A stretch of 64,000 nt of DNA, taken from the NCBI RefSeq assembly GCF_038630985.1, contig NZ_CP152049.1:4297501-4361500 (forward strand), in the 5' to 3' direction. How positions within the stretch are numbered: position 1 is the first letter of the stretch; every line of letters starts with the position of its first letter. The translations under genes were made by a program, and so were the position numbers. This document shows positions 57,967 through 64,000 of the stretch, one piece after another. Source of the DNA: Paenibacillus sp. FSL H8-0548 (GTDB taxonomy: Bacteria; Bacillota; Bacilli; Paenibacillales; Paenibacillaceae). The notes beneath the pieces were generated by a model. That model made no database searches, was not told the DNA's origin, and saw only the letters and a program-made list of their open reading frames with translations.

Positions 57967-60282
57967 TTACATAAAACCAATATCATCGAGCATAACTTTA
58001 CCAGGTCCACTGACAAATCGGAACGTAATTCGACTAATTTCTTGCGCTGTAATCGTTAGCTCCTCTGAACTAAACTGATCTATCGGCAACACATAGGTTT
58101 GAAATACCGGCTCATTAGCTTCCGTGTATTTCTCTTCCTTTATTCGCTCTTCGAGCCACGGAATAGATATAAACGCAGTATAGGCTGGAGGGGAGGCCGG
58201 CATTACTTCACTAAGCTCCAATCCAATGCGATCTCCATCCACTGTCGTAAGCTCAATCTCAACAATCGGCAGCGGCGGCAGTTCAGTCTTGTCTGCAGCT
58301 GCGTTAGAAGCATCTGGCTCCACTTCTGCTGCGAGCAGATCCCGCTCCAGATTGGCCATTGAAAAAACAAGATTGCCATCAACGATATTTTGAGCAGCCT
58401 CGCTTGTCTTAGGTGACAGCTCAAGCGCATACTCAGCTCCAGGCTCCTGCCATTCCAGCTCAATACCTTTTGTCCCTTTGTTCTTCCCATCCCGATCCTC
58501 AGCGGATACGATTTGCCAATCCTTCATTCCTGATACCGTTGCCTTGCCGCCGTCCTTAAGCTCAGTTTTGCGAATACCGTCATCATATCCCGCAATTTCA
58601 GTAAACTCAGCTTCTTCATAACGATTGGTGTAAATCGTTTCCGGCAGCCATCCCAGCCCAGCACGATAGTCTTTAAACAAAGCCTTATAGTTCTCCTCTC
58701 CAAGCAAGGTCGCTTGCAGGAACGCCGATACGTATACCTTTGAAACTTGACGCTGTTCATCCGCCTCTAATAATTGCTTGCGACTCAAAAATAAACCTCC
58801 AGGCGGACGTTCGTCCATTCTTCCCCAGTCAGAATTAAACTGGCTATGATTCGCATCAGCAATATAGAGGGCGGATTTGAATTTGTTAGACGCATCTTGA
58901 AAGGAAGTTCTATTAAACTGCCGATCCCCATAGAAATTATTGACATCTGCATCTCTAGCGCCTTGCAGCGTCAAATAGTTTACATTTTTTAAACTCGCGG
59001 ATTTCTCGTCCACTTGCTTATCCGTAGGTGCAATTGCAATGACGGACTCAATAACAACATCCTCTAGACTCTCAAGTGTACGATCATCCATAAACCAGCG
59101 GTCTGCATCTGCCGCCATCGCAACGGCTTGCCCCCCTCTGGAGTGTCCGATTAAAGCCACTTTCTCGAAATCTACTCGTCCGTAAAAAGCGTTGTCAGGC
59201 TTCTCGTTAAATTGCTTGATTTGCTGCAAATGCTTAAGCAAAACCCAAGCACGAACCTTCATATCATTACTCGGAATACCCGACCAGACCGAATAATTAA
59301 GGAAATTCTCGTCTAGTGAAACAGCAATAATTCCTTTGCTTGCAAGGAGCTCCCCTAGATAGCCATAGCCGCCATCTGAGAAATCCTCCATGAGATGATT
59401 GCCATGAACAATAAGCGCAATTGGAAAAGGCCCCTCGCCATCCGGCATCCACACACGACCGTTCAAAGGCAGTGACTTCTCATCAAAGCCCCAAAACAGT
59501 TTCTTTAATTTCTTCCATTTCGTAATATAAGCCGAAGCGTCAACCGCTGTTGACTGTAGGTCTACATCTTTGCCGAATATCGATCTGTGCTTGTCCTCAC
59601 CGCTTCCGTATGTGAAAGCCTCAAAGGCAAACGTCCCTGGCTCAGCAGGATTCTGCAAATCCAACCCTTGAATAGCGCCATCGGTTTGCTGAATAGCTGC
59701 ACTCTCTCTTACAGGAACTACAGCAGACTCCGGCCACTCCACCAAGACCATCGTTACAGCAGCTGCACAAGCAATAGTTAGTGCAATAACTGTACGAACC
59801 CAAGTTTTCAAGCGCAATTTCATCAGCAGAGCGAGCAGTAAACCAATTAATGCACCTAATAAAGTGATTATAATTGCAAAGATAGCCGACATAAGCTCCC
59901 CGAGCTCGGCAAAATACAGTATAAAATAGCACTCCACTGCTGTATAAAGCCAAACGGCGGCAAATCTTCGAGGCAACGGCAAAGAAATCAAGTGAAAAAG
60001 GAATGATATAAGTACGGCAGCGATGCTCATGGCACCAAGGTTTGCTGCAATAAATACTAAAATATCAATTATTGTACCTAATCCAGTTGGCATGCCAAGA
60101 GCCGCCGTCCCTATCGCTAACGAGCTGATAAAAGCAGTGCTCCCTGTAGCAACCCTCCATACATAAGAATCTAGATAGTTTCGCAAAATAAATCGTCTAG
60201 CTGTCCATCTCTTTATCTTTTTCCACCTGCTTGGTTGTGGCTCGATCTGCAGCTGTATCGACTCTTGCGTTTCTAATTCCAT
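57967..60282 (-). CDS. Multi-pass membrane protein with alpha/beta hydrolase domain
   Basis: 771 aa. The first 185 residues hold about five transmembrane helices. A linker leads to an alpha/beta hydrolase (about 270-580): oxyanion loop IVHGNH (292-296) and nucleophile elbow GHSRGG with S381. It resembles the PAF-acetylhydrolase/chlorophyllase-like dienelactone hydrolases. The C-terminal 180 aa are beta-rich (GPGKVMLDDIGFM at the end). The order suggests an esterase outside the membrane (inference). Its ATG lies inside the ABC ATPase gene, overlapping by 10 bases. Confidence 0.7.
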   Translation of the reverse strand: MELETQESIQLQIEPQPSRWKKIKRWTARRFILRNYLDSYVWRVATGSTAFISSLAIGTAALGMPTGLGTIIDILVFIAANLGAMSIAAVLISFLFHLISLPLPRRFAAVWLYTAVECYFILYFAELGELMSAIFAIIITLLGALIGLLLALLMKLRLKTWVRTVIALTIACAAAVTMVLVEWPESAVVPVRESAAIQQTDGAIQGLDLQNPAEPGTFAFEAFTYGSGEDKHRSIFGKDVDLQSTAVDASAYITKWKKLKKLFWGFDEKSLPLNGRVWMPDGEGPFPIALIVHGNHLMEDFSDGGYGYLGELLASKGIIAVSLDENFLNYSVWSGIPSNDMKVRAWVLLKHLQQIKQFNEKPDNAFYGRVDFEKVALIGHSRGGQAVAMAADADRWFMDDRTLESLEDVVIESVIAIAPTDKQVDEKSASLKNVNYLTLQGARDADVNNFYGDRQFNRTSFQDASNKFKSALYIADANHSQFNSDWGRMDERPPGGLFLSRKQLLEADEQRQVSKVYVSAFLQATLLGEENYKALFKDYRAGLGWLPETIYTNRYEEAEFTEIAGYDDGIRKTELKDGGKATVSGMKDWQIVSAEDRDGKNKGTKGIELEWQEPGAEYALELSPKTSEAAQNIVDGNLVFSMANLERDLLAAEVEPDASNAAADKTELPPLPIVEIELTTVDGDRIGLELSEVMPASPPAYTAFISIPWLEERIKEEKYTEANEPVFQTYVLPIDQFSSEELTITAQEISRITFRFVSGPGKVMLDDIGFM

Positions 60283-61085
60283 AATTCCCCGTTAACAGAT
60301 AACCAGTTCCGCCCATCGCGACGTTGTATTTCCACCGGAACTGCGAAAAAATCACTCATCAGTGCAGATGTGAGTGTTTCAGAGGTGTCCATGGCTGCGA
60401 AAACCTCTCCTTCCTTAATGAGAAGGGTTTTTGTAAAGCACGGTAAAATCTCCTCTACATGGTGAGTTACATATATAATTGTAGGTGCTTCCTTCTCTGC
60501 TGCCACAGCGGCAATCATTTGCAGCAGCTGCTCGCGTGCAAACACATCAAGCCCTGTGCACGGCTCGTCTAAAATAAGCAGCTTGGGAGCTGCCATCAAA
60601 GCTCGTGCAATCAGGACACGCTGCCGCTCGCCTTGCGATAAGGTATCATAGGTCCGATCCATTAAAGCGGTACAGCCCAGCGACTTCATCAAGGCTTCAG
60701 CCTGCCTAATGTCTTCATTATTCGTGAAGTCATACAATCCAATGGTAGCAAACTTTCCACTTAGAACAATCTTAAGTGCTGTTTCACTTCCATAAAGCTT
60801 CTGTTGCAGCGATGTACTGACCCAGCCGATGCTTTTACGGAGCTCCCTTAGATCAAATTCACCGAATTTTTTTCCCAGTATAGACATACTGCCTTCCGTA
60901 GGCCATATATAACCATTTATCATATTCAATAATGTCGTTTTTCCAGATCCATTAAGACCCAGCAGGCACCAATGCTCCCCGCTTTGAACGGTCCAGCTTA
61001 TATCCTGCAAAATTTTTTTGTCATTTCTATCCCATGACACATGTTGAATATCTATAATCACGTAAGCACTCTCCTCTGTTGACAT
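60273..61085 (-). CDS. ABC transporter ATP-binding protein, stand-alone
   Basis: 270 aa ATPase with Walker A GLNGSGKTT, signature LSQGERQRVLIARAL, Walker B LLILDEPCTGLD and H-loop VTHHVEEI. It is similar to the YlmA/ModF-like group often without a dedicated permease. No permease gene is near; the overlapping downstream gene codes for a membrane hydrolase. ATG 61085 just follows AGGAGAG-like purines on the minus strand. Substrate unknown. Confidence 0.85.
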   Translation of the reverse strand: MSTEESAYVIIDIQHVSWDRNDKKILQDISWTVQSGEHWCLLGLNGSGKTTLLNMINGYIWPTEGSMSILGKKFGEFDLRELRKSIGWVSTSLQQKLYGSETALKIVLSGKFATIGLYDFTNNEDIRQAEALMKSLGCTALMDRTYDTLSQGERQRVLIARALMAAPKLLILDEPCTGLDVFAREQLLQMIAAVAAEKEAPTIIYVTHHVEEILPCFTKTLLIKEGEVFAAMDTSETLTSALMSDFFAVPVEIQRRDGRNWLSVNGELWN

Positions 61086-61220
61086 TTACGCGTCCTACAA
61101 ATTTGACTTGGCATATAATATCGACCATTATAATAATACAACGATTCTTGTCCAGATGAAAATGTCTGATCGTATCATTGCAAATATACATATTAGTTAT
61201 ATCAGGAGTGATCAGCAATA

Positions 61221-61850
61221 ATGAAAACCAATCAGCTAAAACAATGGGCTCATTTTTTTCTAACTTATAAATTTGCGCTTGATGCCGTAGAAACAAAACT
61301 TAACATTTTAAATGAAGAATTTCAATTTATTCACGATTATAACCCGATCGAGCATATGAAGACTAGAATTAAAACACCAGAGAGCGTCATGCAAAAGCTT
61401 CAACGCAAGGGACTCGAAATAACGCTTGAGGATGCTAAACAGCATATACGTGATATCGCAGGCGTACGTGTCATTTGCTCCTTCTCCACAGATATTTATC
61501 AAATCGTTGACATGATCAGCAAGCAAAGCGATGTCAAGGTTGTCGAGCTTAAGGACTATGTAATCAAACCAAAACCAAATGGCTATCAGAGTATTCATCT
61601 ACTCATTGAAATCCCAGTGTTTTTAACGGACCGGACAGAGAATGTACTTGTCGAAATCCAAATTCGGACCATTGCAATGGATTTTTGGGCAAGCCTTGAG
61701 CATAAAATTTATTATAAGTTCAATGAACAAATTCCACCGCATATCCAACAGCAGCTCAAAGGTTCTGCCGATATGATCCATCTGCTTGATCGCGAAATGC
61801 TTGCCTTGAATGTTGAGGTGCAGAAGCATCGTGAGCAATCGTTGAAATAG
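61221..61850 (+). CDS. ywaC: Small alarmone synthetase, YwaC/RelP type
   Basis: (p)ppGpp synthetase without hydrolase or regulatory domains, 209 aa (YwaC is 210 aa). Landmarks: HMKTRIKTPESVMQKLQRKG, DIAGVRVICSFSTD, the G-loop region KDYVIKPKPNGYQSIHLLIE and EIQIRTIAMDFWASLEHKIYY, close to YwaC/SAS2. In B. subtilis ywaC responds to cell-wall stress through sigma-M and sigma-W; no such promoter is evident here. ATG with AGGAG upstream. Divergent from the ABC ATPase gene. Confidence 0.92.
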   Translation: MKTNQLKQWAHFFLTYKFALDAVETKLNILNEEFQFIHDYNPIEHMKTRIKTPESVMQKLQRKGLEITLEDAKQHIRDIAGVRVICSFSTDIYQIVDMISKQSDVKVVELKDYVIKPKPNGYQSIHLLIEIPVFLTDRTENVLVEIQIRTIAMDFWASLEHKIYYKFNEQIPPHIQQQLKGSADMIHLLDREMLALNVEVQKHREQSLK

Positions 61851-61852
61851 CA

Positions 61853-61898
61853 AATAAAGAGGCTCCTGCCCATTCCCCTGGGCAGGAGCCTCTTTATT
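61853..61898. terminator. Bidirectional terminator after the alarmone synthetase
   Basis: A 20-base perfect stem (61853-61872 and 61879-61898) with loop TTCCCC. The outer AATAAAGA/TCTTTATT gives terminators in both directions. Confidence 0.95.
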
Positions 61899-61900
61899 GT

Positions 61901-62320
61901 TTAAGTTAAAGCATAATATAAGGGCACAATGACTAAATTTAACGCTACTGCAATAAGTCCGATCGCCATAGACCACCCACCGAGTCCTCTAGCCCCTTGT
62001 CGATATGCGATAAAGCCTAGCACCGCTGATGTCACTCCCATCAGAACGGGCCAAATAAACCATGATGCTATCGCAAATACCAGTGAAACCCAGCCAATCG
62101 CATAACCGCCGGAGTAAGCTCTCTCTGGTTCAACTCGTTCTACAGACCGGTCCTCTCCCCGCTTTGCATGCACCACAGGCTGATTAATTGCAAAATCAGC
62201 AGCCATTTCTTCATTTACATCAAGTAAACGATCTGAGCCTACAATCGGATGACTATCATGGTTTACCCGATCTCGCCGCTCGTTATGCCTCTTTTTTTTA
62301 TCGTTCTTAAAATCACCCAT
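61901..62320 (-). CDS. DUF4190-like membrane protein
   Basis: 139 aa. A charged N-terminus (KNDKKKRHNERRDRVNHDSH) of about 65 aa precedes two hydrophobic helices (about 74-97 and 118-136) with GQ/GARGLGGWSMAIG between them. This layout fits DUF4190-type proteins of unknown function. ATG 62320; upstream gap of 6 bases to the DUF1540 gene, so likely co-transcribed. Confidence 0.65.
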   Translation of the reverse strand: MGDFKNDKKKRHNERRDRVNHDSHPIVGSDRLLDVNEEMAADFAINQPVVHAKRGEDRSVERVEPERAYSGGYAIGWVSLVFAIASWFIWPVLMGVTSAVLGFIAYRQGARGLGGWSMAIGLIAVALNLVIVPLYYALT

Positions 62321-62326
62321 CGACCA

Positions 62327-62539
62327 TCACTCCTTCGGTTTAAAGGTAAGGCAGCAAGTTGATTTGGATTGCTCAGCATGATCCTGATGAAGTTCTCCAA
62401 GCTCAGCTTCGGCAAACTCCTCATTAAAATGTGCATCTGCATGCTGATCAATCTCAATTGTTATTGCATTTGCACCGCAATTGTTGCCTTCCTTCCAGAA
62501 GTTACAGTTGGCTACACTACAACTTACGCCTTTTGGCAT
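62327..62539 (-). CDS. DUF1540 small cysteine-rich protein
   Basis: 70 aa beginning MPKGVSCSVANCNFWKEGNNCGANAI. The spaced Cys residues (CSVANC, NNC, CC) are typical of DUF1540, likely metal-binding (inference). ATG 62539 with GGAGGTGA upstream, which is also in the hairpin at 62546-62585. The in-frame extension to 62563 is not used. Followed by the DUF4190-like gene. Confidence 0.82.
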   Translation of the reverse strand: MPKGVSCSVANCNFWKEGNNCGANAITIEIDQHADAHFNEEFAEAELGELHQDHAEQSKSTCCLTFKPKE

Positions 62540-62545
62540 AAAAAA

Positions 62546-62585
62546 AATCACCTCCACTATCAAGTTTCCCTGACCGGAGGTGATT
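62546..62585 (-). promoter_or_regulatory. Hairpin that sequesters the DUF1540 ribosome site
   Basis: AATCACCTCC pairs perfectly with GGAGGTGATT (10 bp, 20-base loop). On the minus strand the second arm is the DUF1540 Shine-Dalgarno, followed by eight T. It could act as terminator of ypuI, as a translational block, or both. Confidence 0.65.
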
Positions 62586-62594
62586 CATTCTGCC

Positions 62595-63095
62595 TTATTT
62601 TTGCGCTTGCATGCGACGCTGCGTCATGTAGTCGTTTTCGTAATAAGCCAACTCATCACGCAGCTCTTCGTATATTTTTGAAACACTAAGTATTATGTCA
62701 CGTGAATCACGGCTTGGCTTGAAGCGGAAGCGAATCGCATCTTGACCTGTATAGGCATAACGGCCGTCTTCAGAATAACATTCATTCTTCGGATAATAGA
62801 ACGCACTTACACATTGATGATAAGCCTCATAAAGCACACGTTCTGCATATTCAATATCAAAATTGGGCCGTCTGAGCAATACCCCCAGCTTTTCAACTGA
62901 CACTTCAGAAAACACCAATAAATGTCTCAAATCAGATAAAAGCCCCTTGTAAAATAGCTGGGTTTCTTCTCCAGCATCATCTCCAGCTAATTGGAGTAGA
63001 GCATTGTTATTCAGAAACGGTTCGATCTGACTAACCGCATCCTTTAGTTTTTCACGAGTTGTTTCTGTAAGTGATTTAACATTAGCATTTGGCAT
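62595..63095 (-). CDS. ypuI: YpuI family (DUF3907) protein
   Basis: 166 aa from ATG 63095 (MPNANVKSLTETTREKLK), with AAGGGGAT 8 bases upstream. Landmarks AERVLYEAYHQCVSAFYYPK, DGRYAYTGQDAIRFRF and EELRDELAYYENDYMTQ match YpuI-type DUF3907 proteins. Function unknown. Frame extension to 63128 rejected. Reads toward the DUF1540 gene. Confidence 0.85.
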   Translation of the reverse strand: MPNANVKSLTETTREKLKDAVSQIEPFLNNNALLQLAGDDAGEETQLFYKGLLSDLRHLLVFSEVSVEKLGVLLRRPNFDIEYAERVLYEAYHQCVSAFYYPKNECYSEDGRYAYTGQDAIRFRFKPSRDSRDIILSVSKIYEELRDELAYYENDYMTQRRMQAQK

Positions 63096-63276
63096 ATAGG
63101 TAGATCCCCTTTCATAATCCGAACACACATAAAAACTACATCATGATCATCGTACCACAAATTACATTGAAGTGGTACTCACGATTCCCTTATTTCCTCG
63201 CATATTTTCTGCTTAGATACCTAACCCTATAAATTAGGCTTTGCTTTACTCAGAACGATTAATGGAGGTTTCAAGC

Positions 63277-64000
63277 ATGTCAAAAAAATGGATCGGCGGT
63301 TTAACGATTATTGCCTTGGCCGCATTGCTTATTCCAAGCACAACTTTATTTGCACCGAAGGAAACAAAGACCAAGTCCCCTCAGACTTCTAGTTTTTCGG
63401 CTAAACGAGAGCATACGCTCAAAATGGCTACTTTGCAAAATGACATGAAAGCAACAGCTATGCTTTGCGCCTCAGAATGCTCCAAAGATTTTCAAAAGCT
63501 AATGAGTGCCAGCAAGGACTCCAAAGCATCAGCCGAGAAGCATATTGAACATATGATGCATGAGCATATGCATATGAGCTATATAAGCTGGATATCTGGC
63601 AAACGAAGTGTTAACCGCGGTACATTGCCAAAAATGGATGGAAGTAAAGTGGAAACCTATGTTAGTGAAGCAAAAACACAGGTTTCAAAAGGAGCAAAGT
63701 ATGAATCGCCTGCCTTTTCAACTAAAGATGGCAGCCGCTACATGGTGCTCGGCGTTCCTGATTCCAAACATACTGGCATTGGAGTTGTCGGTGTGATCAA
63801 GCAGGACATTGTAAAAGAAGTCGAAAAACATCAGCTTCGCAATCTTAGGCTGATCCCCTATCCAGCTGAAGGCAACTATAAAATTGAATCCGTAAAACCA
63901 AATACAACGACGGACACAACGGTTCGTACGGGAGAAGACAATGGCAATGCAAGCCATTACCATATTCGTGAAGTTGTTGTTCATTTCACTAAGAATCTAT
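63277..64000 (+). CDS. Probable S8 family serine peptidase, N-terminal part (cut by window end)
   Basis: Partial: 241 codons with no stop to the window end. ATG 63277 has GGAGG 8 bases upstream. A signal peptide-like stretch (about 5-27, GGLTIIALAALLIPSTTLF) is followed by a region with a His/Met-rich cluster HIEHMMHEHMHM (89-100), then a prodomain-like segment ending HYHIREVVVHFTKNL. That last motif resembles the prodomain of secreted subtilases of Bacillus. The catalytic domain is outside the window, so the call is moderate. Confidence 0.55.
   Translation, partial: MSKKWIGGLTIIALAALLIPSTTLFAPKETKTKSPQTSSFSAKREHTLKMATLQNDMKATAMLCASECSKDFQKLMSASKDSKASAEKHIEHMMHEHMHMSYISWISGKRSVNRGTLPKMDGSKVETYVSEAKTQVSKGAKYESPAFSTKDGSRYMVLGVPDSKHTGIGVVGVIKQDIVKEVEKHQLRNLRLIPYPAEGNYKIESVKPNTTTDTTVRTGEDNGNASHYHIREVVVHFTKNL

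Overview
The window is a 64 kb chromosomal segment of an endospore-forming, low-to-moderate GC Firmicute, most likely Paenibacillus or a close relative. The indicators are spo0A, spoIVB, the complete spoIIIAA-AH operon, splB, a gerP cluster, a sporulenol-type cyclase, mntR and zur. Gene order (spo0A, spoIVB, recN, argR, tlyA, dxs, ispA, xseB/A, folD, nusB, asp23 genes, accC/B, spoIIIAH-AA, yqhV, efp, pepQ, aroQ, yqhR/Q/P, mntR) matches the yqi-yqh region of Bacillus subtilis. Dispersed TTCCGTTA-type repeats at the left end fit Paenibacillus. No tRNA, rRNA, CRISPR array, prophage or insertion sequence was recognised. The species assignment is inference.

Layout. 1-625: a repeat cluster and the spo0A terminator. 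626-12,869: a minus-strand run with Spo0A, SpoIVB, RecN, ArgR, TlyA, isoprenoid genes (dxs, ispA), exonuclease VII, FolD and NusB. 12,998-16,341: an alkaline-shock envelope group (DUF2273, AmaP, Asp23) and the acetyl-CoA carboxylase pair accC/accB. 16,581-22,186: spoIIIAH to spoIIIAA, preceded by a strong sigma-E-type promoter. 22,222-31,493: yqhV, comB (plus strand), lysC with an internal beta-subunit start, efp, pepQ, aroQ, yqhR/Q/P, mntR, splB and ccdA. 31,515-37,541: zinc uptake znuB/C/A behind a consensus promoter with a Zur box, metG behind a T-box leader, yidD and zur. 37,616-43,688: two small membrane proteins, an Hsp20-like protein diverging from gerPABCDE (sigma-K-type promoter), a YeiH-family transporter and a squalene/sporulenol cyclase. 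43,752-53,204: gluconokinase and a glycogen operon (glgB-glgC-glgD-glgA-GH15). 53,205-64,000: a more variable region with a PAS-HTH regulator, HelD, a YhhQ transporter behind a candidate preQ1 riboswitch, an ABC ATPase coupled to a membrane alpha/beta hydrolase, a small alarmone synthetase, DUF4190-like, DUF1540 and YpuI genes, and the start of a subtilase that runs off the window.

How the genes work together. Several genes belong to sporulation. Spo0A controls entry. The SpoIIIA proteins build the forespore channel. SpoIVB signals to activate sigma-K. GerP, SplB and the cyclase serve the finished spore. Metal homeostasis forms a second theme, with MntR for manganese and Zur with ZnuABC for zinc. 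Many starts are TTG or GTG with good Shine-Dalgarno sites, and I moved starts accordingly.

I did not find a clear, wholly new system. The least explained items are the ABC ATPase/membrane hydrolase pair, the PAS-HTH regulator with its long structured upstream region, a membrane protein with a degenerate nuclease-like pattern between tlyA and argR, a Shine-Dalgarno-sequestering hairpin before the DUF1540 gene, and the repeat family next to spo0A.
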